A stretch of 64,000 nt of DNA from Rhexocercosporidium sp. MPI-PUGE-AT-0058 (Eukaryota > Ascomycota > Leotiomycetes > Helotiales): NCBI GenBank assembly GCA_020746875.1, contig JAGTJL010000008.1, positions 1,922,001 to 1,986,000 on the forward strand, written 5' to 3'. Shown here one piece after another: positions 10,188 to 24,765 of this stretch. Under the pieces are notes generated by a model. It had not been told where the DNA came from. It saw nothing but the letters and a program-made list of their open reading frames with translations, and ran no database searches. Numbering within the stretch: the first letter of the stretch is position 1; each line of letters opens with the position of its first letter. The position numbers and the translations under genes were made by a program.

Positions 10188-12663
10188 AAATCCACTTATG
10201 AAAATAACCAAATTAACTTATGCTAAGGAATTTAAAAGCATATTAGGCGCATTTATTAACCTTGCCCTGCTATATAAATTTATATTACAGGGCAAGGGCC
10301 ACTTATATATTTAAAGTAGTTTAAGTAACCTAAGATTTAATCTTTAAAGCTATTTATACTTTTTAATTATATAATAATATATTAACCTTTATTAGCGAAT
10401 CCTACGGCCCTCCGCCACTTATAATAATTTATAATGATATCTCCTCTTGTTTTTTTATTATTTAAGCGCATATTAAGGGAAATAATTATGCTTTTATATA
10501 GCGAGATATACGGCCGAATCGTATAGTATTTGTCTATAATCGAGAGGGGAAATATTGGCCAAAAGGGAAGCAAATCGACATATATAATATAAAAAAACGC
10601 TTAAATACTGGCTTAAAGAAGTGCGGTTGTCGTATAAAAGTTATTTTTGTATAAAATAAGATTATAAATAAATAAAAGTTAATTATTAAGGAAGCTATAT
10701 ATAATTATATACATTCTTTAGATTCTACCGCTTATTTAATACACAGAATCTCTATTATTTCTACGGAAACTCGTGTATCTATTAATACCTTTATAAAGGC
10801 TAGCTTCTCAAACGCTTAAATATAACGTTAACCTTAAAGGACATTTTTAATTTCGTTTAAAAGTCGCGAATTAATTAATTAGGCAATAAAACACTTATTT
10901 AATAGCTTTTATAGGTACGCTTCCTTATAATTAAGAGCTGCTTATTATTAATAAATCATATAAGAGCTATAAGATAACGATTACTCTCTTTAATATAAGC
11001 CCTAAACCGGCCCTTTCCGACACCTCTTTTTCATCGACCCCTCCTCTTTTTAGCTTTAAAAGTAATATTTTAATATATTATTGCTCGATTATATATATAA
11101 AACTAACTAATTTAATATGCCTTTATTAAATATTTACGAAGCATTAAGAAATAATATAATAATTTAGCTTAAGATAGCCTTTTTATTTAAGGAAACGGAG
11201 GTCGATTATAAATAAGCTCTTACTTAACTTAAGGATATAATATTTTAATATATAATTAAAGAGCTAATCTCTATTATAATAACTAAGAAATTAGCTTTAA
11301 TTAAGTATCTTAAAGCATACTTTCCTTAAGCCCGGCATCTCCTTTATCGCTAGCACGTTAATATAAACGTACTTATAAAAACTAAAAAGTACTTCCTTAG
11401 CCTAATCAAAAGGCCTGACGAAATCTAGCAACGCTACTTACGCTTTTAAGTATTCTTAAGCTCTTAAAATATATTACTCTTTAATATAATTAAAAAGACC
11501 TTTAATATTATACTTAAGAGGCTGCGTATCGAGTTTCTTACGGGAGCTATAAGCTATTATAAAAGTACTTAACTCCTTTAAAAAGAAAAGCTTATTACTT
11601 TTTAAGTTAACTAATTATATTACTTTTTAAGTTAGCTAATTATATTACTTTAGTATTATTATTACTAGCCTTATCGAAGGTTATTATACTACCTTTAAGG
11701 CGTATTTACAATATAGCTATAGTAATTTACGTAGTGTTTTTCTTAAAATGAAGCTTTTTTAAACCGCATAATAATAAAGCATTAAGACAACTATTACTAA
11801 GCAGTAATTATGGCCCCGCCATAATATAAATATCCCTCTTTTTATTATTATTCTCTAGTTTGTCTATAACTACGCACTACTCCGAATTAATTAAGAGTAT
11901 AATAAGCTCCCAGCCTCCGGTCCTTCTTTTAATATTTATACGTATATAATATAAAAAGGACTTAATCTTTTTTATTAATATATTATTTATAAAAGAAAGT
12001 AAGAGTATAAAGTGATTTTACTTAAAGATATATATTCTTATTAATATTATTTTAAGCCACAAAAATATACCCTTTTTAAAACTATTACTTTAGAACCTCT
12101 TCCTCTCTTAAATTCAATAAAAGTAAAAGAGAAGAATAAGCTTTAAAAATGCTTTAGGAGGAGGCCGAATAACACCTTTAAGTACTCCTAGAAATCGCTT
12201 TTTCTTTAAGCTTTTATTAAGTTCAGCTCTACCGGTCCTTAAATTAACTGTATTATTAATATCGCAGACTTTTATAATATAAAATCAGCTATTATCGACT
12301 GCATTAGTTATACAAAAGCTTTAGTATAAGCATTAAGATATATACAAGCCAGGAACTCAACGCGAGAAAGGTTATATATATGAGATATTATTTATTTATT
12401 AATTAAATAATATAATAAATGCTATTATAACTTCTACAAGTGTAATATAAAAGGATATAATTAAAAAGGTAGAAGTGTATACGCAGGACGCAGATTTTAA
12501 GTTAAATGAATTAATATAACTATATAAAATGTATAAGTGGCTCTTGCCCCGTAATATAAATTTATATAGCGGGGCAAAATTAATAAATGCACCCTTTAGA
12601 TTCCCCGAAATTCCTTAGCATAAGTTAATTTAGTTATTTCTATAAGTGGATTTAGTTATGGCC
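10188..12663 (+). mobile_element. long MULE copy, 2,476 bp, TSD TAAACTTA
   Basis: Starts GGCCACAGCTAAATCC and ends with the inverse ending GGATTTAGTTATGGCC. Perfect TAAACTTA duplications lie at 10180-10187 and 12664-12671. Two subterminal palindromes (10261-10298 and 12543-12577) share arms CTTGCCC/GGGCAA around TATAAATTTATA. The interior carries a decayed transposase gene, given separately. This is the likely ancestral, once autonomous form from which the 520-630 bp derivatives arose by internal deletion. Confidence 0.88.
10395..12250 (+). pseudogene. decayed Mutator-like (MULE) transposase
   Basis: Plus-strand translation keeps the order of a MULE transposase although dozens of stops interrupt it. 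At about 10,690-10,815 is the zinc-domain end (YNYIHSLDSTAYLIHRIS, then STETRVSINT). At about 11,115-11,460 is the catalytic MULE core, including an F-P-x-A-R-H-L-L-Y-R-stop-H-V-N-I-N-V stretch where family members have L-C-R-W-H-x-N-K-N-V. At about 11,650-11,740 comes TSLIEGYYTTFKAYLQ, matching the H-F-G-x-x-T-T-S-x-x-E-G motif. A tail with DIYSYWYYF-like sequence follows at about 12,020. Stops at Trp/Gln codons indicate RIP. A 25-bp tandem duplication near 11,590-11,645 also shifts the frame. It cannot produce active protein. Confidence 0.8.
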
Positions 12664-13063
12664 TAAACTTATTCAGAAATGAAATTAAGAAATTAAATTA
12701 AGGAAGAATTTATTTAACGAGTTGCGATTTAATTATTAATACGCGTAATATTTGTTTTAAAAGCTTTAAGAAGTATAATTAGTAATTAAAGAGAATTTAT
12801 TAAAAAAAAATTAAAAAATTAAGAAGCAGAAGAAAGAAAAAAAGAAGTAAATAAGCACGCGGGTATATTAATATTTTAAAAAAGTTAATTATAATTCTAC
12901 GAAAGCCGATATATATATAGTTTTAAAAGTAATTGTAATCGCGCTATTATAATACAAGACGCTTAGACTAATAATAAACTTATTAACCAGGAAGACGGCG
13001 TATTATATAAGCTAATAAAAGCCTATAAATACGAATACGCTTTTTTATTATATATTATAAATA

Positions 13064-13591
13064 GGCCACAGCTAAATCGATATACGGAAATAGCTAAATC
13101 GATATATGTTAATTAAGCGAGCCGAAAATGAAAAGTGCTTTTATTATTATTAAAAGTTGCATAAAAAGCTACGTATAATATATAATTAGCTCTTATGCTA
13201 ATTTATTAAAGTTATTTAATTTAAATTCCGTATCTTGATTATATACTTTTATTCTATTAATTACCTTCTTTTGTATTATTATAATAATAATTATAATAAT
13301 ATTTTTAGTATTATCTGTTTGATAAATAAATAAAATACTTTATATATAAGTTCTTTCTCGACGTATACTAACTAAGCTCGGAAGTATTACTTTTGATAGC
13401 TTAAATAGCTTTAATTTTTATTTTCAGACGTAATTATTTAAGTATGTATATTTATTTTTTATATAAATTAACCTTGCTTTAAAATATAAAATTATATGGC
13501 GGGGCAAGGTTAATAAATGATACTCGCTAAGTTATTATAATTTTAGCGTATATCGATTTATTTATTTCCGTATGTCGATTTAGCTGTGGCT
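13064..13591 (-). mobile_element. MULE-family element, 528 bp, TSD TATAAATA
   Basis: Begins GGCCACAGCTAAATCG and ends with the inverse ending CGATTTAGCTGTGGCT. Perfect TATAAATA repeats lie at 13056-13063 and 13592-13599. Both ends carry two AGCTAAATCGATATACG-type units. A palindrome with CCTTGC/GCAAGG arms lies at about 13,468-13,508. It shares inner sequence with the 3,126-3,453 copy in opposite orientation and has no recognisable transposase coding sequence. Confidence 0.85.
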
Positions 13592-14520
13592 TATAAATAC
13601 TTTTATAATAGTAAAATTCTTTAATTAACGCTTAATAACTCGACGATTAAATAAGACGGCACGAGATCTTAATTACGAAACGAATATTATTTTATTTTTA
13701 TTTTTAAACCCTACGATTTATATACTTTAAAAACTATTAGTAATATCTTGTTTAATTAATTTATATATAGCTTAATTATATATTTAGCTTTTTATTTATT
13801 TATTTATATATAATTTAATTACGGGGTTGTATTTTTATTTATTACTAATATTAATTACTTAGAAAAGTACTTATATTAATACGCAGAATCTTTATATATT
13901 CTATTTCCAAGCGCGTATTAAACCTTTTTATTTATTATAATATCTTAAGAGTATTGATTTGCTATTTAACGCTATGCTTTTATTAAGAACTAATATATAT
14001 ACTCGGGAAGCTTATATTATATCTCTCGATTACTTATCCACTTTTAAATAACGAAGCTTATTTATATAACGAAGCTTTATTATAAAAGTATATCGCGTTC
14101 TAACGTAATTTACTAGTTATGTATATACTCTCGTAATTATTTACGTGTATATATACTCGGCTTATAATTCTTTCTTAAAAAAGCTAACGCTTATTTAAAT
14201 ATATTTTTAAACGTTTCATTTTTTACGTTAATCATAAAGCTCTTGAATTACTAAAAGCCTGCTTTACTTTTTTGTACGACAGCTATTATAATCTGTATTA
14301 TCTTGAGCTTTACTTTATTCTTTTAAATAGCGACGTTAAGTTTAAGAAGCGAAGTAATAAAAGTTTTTTAATTAAGAAGCGTTCTTAATAATATCGTAAT
14401 AATTAAAAGACTTAATTTAGAAGGTTTTTAAGAGTTAATTAAGATACAATAAATCTTAATAAAAACGAGTATTTAACTTAAAGTAAATTCGGAGAGGTTT
14501 TATATCAAATTATTATGCAA

Positions 14521-15391
14521 AAACAGGACCTGCAGTTGTAAACTATATAACTCGGTATATGACCAATTCCGTACGATACAAATAAAAAGATTCCGGGTGT
14601 AATAAAAATACTTCCTGTCACGTGTATGCTGGCATTCTGTTTCCTTAATTAGTATATGTACCAAGTAAAGCGTATTCTGCCTTAAGGCCGAATACTGTAG
14701 TCTTTTGGCTCCGATAGCGTACTAGTGTAAGCTCTATTCTCAGCTACGTTATAACTTTTCTCTTTTTGACTTTTTAAAAAATTAAAATTTTATTTTTTAA
14801 AATATATTTTCTTTAAACTTTTATAAAATTTCAGTTATTATAAATATTATTTAATATAATATTAATATTATAAATTTATATTAATTTGTATTTTAAATTA
14901 ATTAAATAATTAAAGTCGATTATAAATTATATTACGCTAGCGAGACTATTTGATATTAAAGCTTATATTTATAATTTTTCTTAATATAGCAATTAATATT
15001 ATAAGTAAATTAATAACCTCGCACTTTAATATTTCCTAACCTAGTCGTGAATATCTTACTGATAGAACTTTAATATTAAATGTTTATCTTCGCTGTCTCT
15101 ATGCCTAGAATCTGGCTTTATTTTACTACTCGTTAGCTTAGTTATCCCTCGGGTTTTCCAATACCTACTTGCTGTCTACTTCAACGCGTAGCGAGTAGGA
15201 GTGTTGTGTAATGCAGCTGAGGTTAAGCTTTCACCAACTACGTTAACTGGACCAAAAGATCACAATATTCAGCGCAAGCTGGATACGCTTAACACCATAT
15301 ATATATGCTACCAGCTATTGTCACGTGCTCATCACATGTTGTTAATCATTTCATTCAGCCATCCACGACGACTGCTCACGGTAAAACAAAC
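14521..15391. other. transition from AT-rich block to gene space
   Basis: Base composition rises in steps: 14,530-14,760 is mixed, 14,765-15,020 is again AT-rich, and from about 15,030 the sequence is of ordinary composition. The last few hundred bases are the upstream region of the RidA-like gene. No repeat end or promoter motif could be assigned. Confidence 0.5.
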
Positions 15392-15933
15392 ATGGCAGGG
15401 GATACTAAGCCGCGAACATTTAATCCCCCGGGAGTTCCTCTTCCTCCACCTACCTACAATCATGTCTGCGTCACGCCTCTTATCCCCGGTTTGGTCGATC
15501 TCGTCACTCTTGCTGGTCTGACTGGCTTTAGTCCATCCGACGACTCGAGCCCCAAAACAATCAAAGAGCAGGCCCCTATCGCATATAGCAAGATTAAGAT
15601 ATGTCTTGCTGCTGCAGGAGCTACCCCGAGGGACATTGTCCAGGTGCGACATTACATCGTGAATGAAACGGGGGATCCGGCGGTTGATAAACTGGATGTC
15701 GTTGAGCGAGGGTGGGGGGATGCTTGGGTAAGTCTGCACTGGCCGCTGATGCTACTCCAGATCTATATCGAGAAAATCCGATGTTCGTGTGTTAATTTCC
15801 TATGTCTTAGATTGAATTTATGGATAGGGAGGCAGGAGGACACAGGCCACCGGACACAGTTGTGGGTGTGGCTTCTCTAGCTGTGGAGGGTCTCCTGTAT
15901 GAGTGCGAGGTTTGGGCTATTGTTCGGAAGTGA
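15392..15933 (+). CDS. RidA/YjgF-family protein (two exons)
   Basis: Exons 15392-15727 and 15811-15933 join in frame (intron 83 nt, GTAAGT...TTAG) to give 152 residues. Sequence such as TYNHVCVTPL, LAGLTG, KICLAAAGATPRDIVQVRHY and, in exon 2, RPPDTVVGVASLAVEG and EVWAIVRK at the end is typical of the YjgF/YER057c/UK114 fold, a trimeric small-molecule deaminase family. RidA itself hydrolyses reactive enamine/imine intermediates using a conserved Arg just before the late valine-rich strand. Here that position appears to be Asp within PPDTVV, so classic 2-iminopropanoate deaminase activity is doubtful and this looks like a non-RidA branch. The ATG at 15392 follows AAAC and starts just before the domain. 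It is the only intact gene within 5 kb of the AT-rich block, with no partner genes. Confidence 0.85.
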
Positions 15934-18900
15934 GGCTTTGGTGGACTGTCTGAATACAAGTTTTGTATTGTTCTAAGGTTTATACTTACTGGAATCTATT
16001 GGTTGAATATGAAGAAATGGTTCGGGTTGATTCTAAAATATTGTTTCTACCTTTTAACATCGTAGAATTTTACCATGCGCTAAATTCGTCATTTATGTCT
16101 TTCGTGAAGGGGTTTATGAAGAGGACTGTAAGGTTACTGCTCAGGGAATACTAGATAGTCTCTACTTAACAGTGAAGATTTCCTTCGAGGGTGCTCTATT
16201 TGAGTGCTACTATTTGACTTTAGTGTCTGGAAGTAAAACCTGCCGGATTTTGAATAAGTTAGGACTCGGATATATCTGAATGACCGCAACTACCAGACTA
16301 CTTAAGCATAGACAAGTCTAGGAACTAAATAAATCAGCCGGAACTACTTAATTACTGTAATACTCGTTGTTTGTTGTTAACAGTAGATATATCGAAACGT
16401 GCTATCTGTATATTCTCGCCTTGTTATTACTTTTATATATATTATTACGTTGCAGAGCGAGTGTAATAAAAACATAATTACGAGGCTTATTTGGAATATT
16501 TCATGAATAACTGAGAATACCCTAGGAACCGGCAGATATGTTCAGTCCTCAGGTCGTCATAAATACAACTGTGCGGCTTTTAATATCTTCAATAGTCGAA
16601 TTAATGATAATACTACTTACTCTTGCCTCGAACAACGCAAGCCTCAGACGGGAAATATAAATACCACAGTCTCTCGAGTCCATTTGGATTATGTACGCTT
16701 TAAATGGTAAGCAAATGATACTACATAGGAATATTATATAGTATGTTCTCTTGTAACCTGTGATTTACGATGCGCTAGAGAGGTGATAAGTAGTAACCTC
16801 GGGGGGGGGGGGGGTATTCATACTTTAAGATCTAGTACATCAGTTGCAATATGAGGTTCAAGCGATGAACTTAATCATTGAGTATTAAATATTATTACTG
16901 CATAGCAAATTTCGGAACGAAGATCGCAATACCTGATTTATCTCTTCAACTTAAATGCAGGACCCCCGCACGAGAGTAATGTAACTGGAACTTCCGCTTA
17001 AATGTAATGCTTAAGCTACCTGCGATACAAAGGGATATTAAGGATAGGTTCGTCTATAGTTGAAATATACATATTAGGCGTCCTCGAGTTATAATCAAGC
17101 TTCCGAAGAGAAAGATAAGATAAGTGTGAGTAACCAAGCAGCGTGCAGGTGGTGGCACATCTCCTACAAGCCGATCTGTCTCTGCTTGAAGTTGAGATCG
17201 AGGTAAAAATTCGAAGTAAAAGGTTTGGTGCTACTTAAGCAAGAACCCTAAAAAAGCACCCTCGATGAATAACTTATGTAAAACGATTAAATAAAACTTG
17301 CGGGTCTTCTCTCGCCGCTAAAACTTAAGTGATAGATATTAATATTAAAAGGAAATCATATAAAGAGAAGACGATAAATTTAAAAGTATACTTAAGCATT
17401 TAAAATTACATAAACTTGAATTCCTACTTCAAGTTAAAATATCAAGTTATAAAAAAGATAAGGGAAACCATAAAGTATACTATAAGGAAGACTATAAGAA
17501 GAGATTATAAGAGGAAGTGACTATAAGGAAAGCGATAGAGTACTTAAAAAGAAGTAATGAAAAGAAAGATGTAAAAGTGGAAGAGTAGAAGAAAGTATAT
17601 ATATTTATAAAGTAAAACATGTGCCAAGTCTTATTTTCACTTTAAGGCTTTGATTTTTATTTCTTTAGAAATATTAATATTGATATTACCTTCACTTTAT
17701 CTTTATATTACCATCGAGTAGCGCGAACTTACTTCTGGAATTAAAAACTAGTTCCTTGTCAGCGTATATCCTACTTATTCTAGGCGTCTTATACGCTATA
17801 ATCACAGGGCACCTAAAAGAAACACCGTAAGGAGTACCCTTTTAAGGGAATATCTGCAGCTTTGAATTTGACCGGTATTGTCCTGGTACCATAGGCCTCG
17901 GCAACTGATACCTACGTATATATCAGCAGTCACTGCTCGAGAGAGAAGCGGAAGAGCTATCTAGAAGGTATAGAAAATAAACCGGCAATCTTACTCTAAG
18001 GCTGCGCAATACTATATAATTACCACGAATGACACTTCAATAAACAAGATTATCGATAACTATTAAACTACAAGGATAATTTACTGTTACTCGTTTTATG
18101 AAATATATATTTTTTCATCTATTAGAATACTTTAACCTTTTTGACAATTTGAAGTTGTATAATACAGAGTAGAATTAATAGCTGTGGGTAGAGTGACACT
18201 TCTGTATTAGCCCGACCTAGTAGAATATACACACATCAAACCCCCCAAAGGTGACCTTATATAGACCGAGAGTATAGAGAGACATAACGCGGTATTATAG
18301 ACCTAGAAATATACTAAGCCATTGGGAGGATTGGACAACATGGAACCGGAATATAGCGTGGTTGGTAAGTCTGCTAATACTCGGGTTCAGGTACAAATAC
18401 GTGAAGAGGTCCAGATGTGCTTTCAAAGCAAGACACGAATATGAACCGTTGGACCAACTAATATCCTCCTGGCGAAACAAACATCGCAACAAAATACTCT
18501 ACCCCAAGTCCCAGAATACTCTACCCTAAGCCCCAGAGAAGTCCGACGTCGTTAATCATGTTACAGCATCAGGGTGTCAAGCGACGAGTTTGTATCTATT
18601 GCGGTATCTTGAAAACCCATGGCCTAAAAGTATTAGATAGTCATTAGAGTATGCCAATAGACCTAACACTGGACGAGAGTTAGTTCATAAGTACCAAGAA
18701 GGGAGTTCGATTTCAGAAGGAAGGCATATGCTTGTGATCAAAGACAAAAGAAAGTGCAACTCTTGGATCAGCGTCCAGAGGCTTTGTTGATACGTTGAAC
18801 AAAACATAGAGAAGAAGGAATCGGAAGAACACGATGAGTTCAAGACCACGACGAAGAACTAGTTATAATTATGGAAGAGGACGACGAAATAGCAAGGCTG

Positions 18901-19759
18901 CTCGACCTAGCTTGGGCAATACCATGGGAATAGATACTTCTACTGAATAAGTATAAGACGGAACTTATGATATGAAGATGGAGATCCTGCAAACCAAAAT
19001 CTACATGGCAGTCTCGAAGAAGTTTAATGATATCGAAAGAGATGATGTACAATACGGAGCGGAATTGCGCTCGCTGACGACTCAAACTAAACGGCATAGT
19101 CAAAATCAGGTCTAGAACTTATATCAAGATAGAGTGGCGCCTCACGAGTCACGAAGAAGCCTCACCTCACCAGGAGGGAATAAAGATGTAAGAATAGAAC
19201 CTGCTGTCTACTTCAGAACACAGGATGGTATCACTAGTTCCGAGGTGTTACGGATTAGAATGAAGGCAGCGGAGTCAGAGGTCTACTGCTGCTTTACTCG
19301 AGTCCTCTGTGTTACAAACCATATCACGAGTTTCAAGAAGCATCCCGACGGTGCTGAAAGAAGGTGGGCAAAGCGAGACATTCAACCCAGCGCACATCCC
19401 GAACCAACACTTGAACGCTCACCCAACAGCATACTGGGGGGGGGGGCGGGGCGGGGCCGGCAACAAAACCAACTCACAGAGCAGAGCACACCGTCTCTAC
19501 CAAACCACACCCATATGATCAGATTAAAGCCAGGCACAGATCTCCTTACATTCAGCAGACGCGGCAGGGCCCACCACGTACGGAGCGCCAAACGCGAACA
19601 AAACAGATACGCCGTCAAGAGGAACAAGAGACATTTGCAAAAGGTAGAAATTGAAGTTTGTATTCCATACAAGTAAACCATGAACGCCTGTGTGATTATC
19701 CGCCCCCCATAATACAATCCCCACTCCCAGCTCAAGAAATTCGTAACGACCATAACCAT
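15934..19759. other. gene-free zone between the RidA-like gene and histone H4
   Basis: About 3.8 kb of moderately AT-rich sequence without a supported gene. It holds a run of 14 G at 16801-16814, a purine-rich stretch at about 17,340-17,600, and a run of 11 G followed by GC-rich sequence near 19,436-19,460. Around 18,840-19,110 one plus-strand frame stays open for about 48 codons with a protein-like composition (MKMEILQTKIYMAVSKKFND), possibly the tail of a dead gene, but no start or homology is visible. The final part is the 3' flank of histone H4. Confidence 0.5.
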
Positions 19760-20275
19760 CTAACCTCCGAAACCGTAAAGAGTGCGACCTTGTCTCTTGA
19801 GAGCGTAGACAACATCGAGGGAGGTAACAGTCTTTCTGGTAGGGAGTCAGCAATGTGCGAGGGAATTAGGATAAGAGACCGTACCTCTTAGCGTGCTCTG
19901 TATATGTGACGGCATCACGGATGACACCCTCGAGGAAGGTCTTGAGAACACCACGGGTCTCCTCGTAGATCACTGAAGGTTGGTTAGCATGTGCGAGGCG
20001 GACGTGATAATGGGAATGGAACATACTGGCTGAGATACGCTTGACACCACCACGACGCGCGAGACGTCTGATCGCAGGCTTTGTGATACCCTGGATGTTA
20101 TCACGAAGAATCTTGCGATGACGCTTGGCTCCTCCCTTTCCGAGACCCTTGCCACCTTTTCCGCCTGTGAGACGCGTCAGTAAAGATTGTTTTTGACGAA
20201 GACGCGTCGAAGTCGACCGCGATGATGATGAGGCAATGAAGGGGACGAGGGAAGGGGGTACTTACGTCCAGTCAT
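19760..20275 (-). CDS. histone H4 (four exons)
   Basis: Minus-strand exons 20275-20266, 20164-20027, 19972-19885 and 19835-19760 join to exactly 103 residues, the universal H4 length. Exon 1 is only 10 nt and encodes MTG plus the first base of Arg3. The rest reads [18 protein letters not shown], then [39 protein letters not shown] and [12 protein letters not shown]. The Met in RISAMIYEE is split by the second intron. H4 pairs with H3 in the nucleosome core. It is transcribed divergently from the H3 gene across an 900-bp spacer, the usual ascomycete arrangement, which suggests shared S-phase control. Confidence 0.98.
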
Positions 20276-21175
20276 GATGATGGATTGAAGTTGTTGAGAG
20301 GATGGGGGTTGTTTAGGAGACTTGAAGTCGAGATGTGGATGTCGAGATGGATGGATGAACTTGGATTGGAAGAAAGAATTGAGGTTGAAGTTGGAGGCCG
20401 CTGGGTATTTCAGGTGGCGCGTTCCCCGCAGACTGACGGGCAATCACAAGCTAATGAGCGAGCCTAAACCTAAAATGGATCGAAGCGACAACAACAAAAA
20501 CTTTTGATGCAGGAACGATCGCTGATTGGCCCGAAATGGAAAACGCAGGAGGGCAGGCAGGGGTGGCGAATGAATAGCATGGCAATGCAATGCAGGAAGA
20601 TGGAGTCGAGATAACGAATGGGTGCGCATCTGGAAGGGAATACAGGCAGGACCTGCGGAAAGGAAAGGATGGGTGGTGAATGAGGTAGAAGAGAATTAAA
20701 AGCAGTCATGGAAGATATACAAAGTCCACACTCAACAAGGGAGTCATGCTATTCGAATTATTATTACTCAGAGCACCCACCATTCATTCACTGTATTCCC
20801 TGCACCGTCCGTAAGGTATTACTGGAATCCGGAGTTCTGGATGTTGCCTGTGTTGCGTGTGCTGCCCTCACTCACCCAAGCCGAGACGCCTCATTGGTCG
20901 GAAGATTGAAAGCGAACTGGAGCGTTTTCTCGACCCATCTGCGCACGCAGGCGAGGAAAGAGCCAAGGCCAAGCAAGCAAGTGCACCCCCCCAAACGCAG
21001 GCCAAAGCCACGCTAGCGCAATCACACTCGCTAGCGCCGCCCAACTACAAATATTGGCCCCTCCCACTTCTTCCGTCCTTCTTCTTCATCCACTCAACAA
21101 CATCATCTCGACAATCGACTTCCAACAAACACCAACTTCAATACCCCCCATCAACATCTTCCTCAATCACCAACA
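20276..21175. promoter_or_regulatory. divergent histone H4/H3 promoter region
   Basis: The 900 bp between the two start codons contains inverted CCAAT boxes (ATTGG at about 20523 within GATTGGCC, and at about 20893 within CATTGGTCGG), consistent with CCAAT-dependent histone transcription. A pyrimidine- and CAA-rich leader precedes the H3 ATG. No coding capacity is supported. Individual factor sites are inferred from short motifs only. Confidence 0.6.

Positions 21176-24765
<3,590 letters not shown>

Larger units (their letters stand above)
1..14520. repeat. AT-rich, RIP-mutated transposon block
   Basis: This stretch is dominated by A and T, has no credible intact reading frame, and is filled with transposon ends and decayed transposon coding sequence described in separate entries. 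Where ancestral protein can be recognised (MULE transposase, copia pol), stops fall at expected Trp/Gln/Arg codons, as C-to-T mutation on either strand would produce. This matches repeat-induced point mutation, known in Pezizomycotina. Parts not covered by other entries (about 1-1,880, 2,240-2,770, 4,060-4,840, 6,322-6,480, 7,500-7,836, 8,903-10,187, 12,664-13,063 and 13,592-14,520) hold AT-rich sequence in which I recognise nothing specific. Base composition returns toward normal between about 14,520 and 15,060. Confidence 0.9.

Noticed and set aside
10382..10573. 63-codon minus-strand open frame inside the long MULE
   Set aside because: It is antisense to the amino-terminal part of the transposase relic and arises from AT-rich sequence; no family resemblance.
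19134..19676. 180-codon open frame before histone H4
   Set aside because: It crosses a G run and GC-rich low-complexity sequence, overlaps several frames on both strands, and shows no domain or splice partners.
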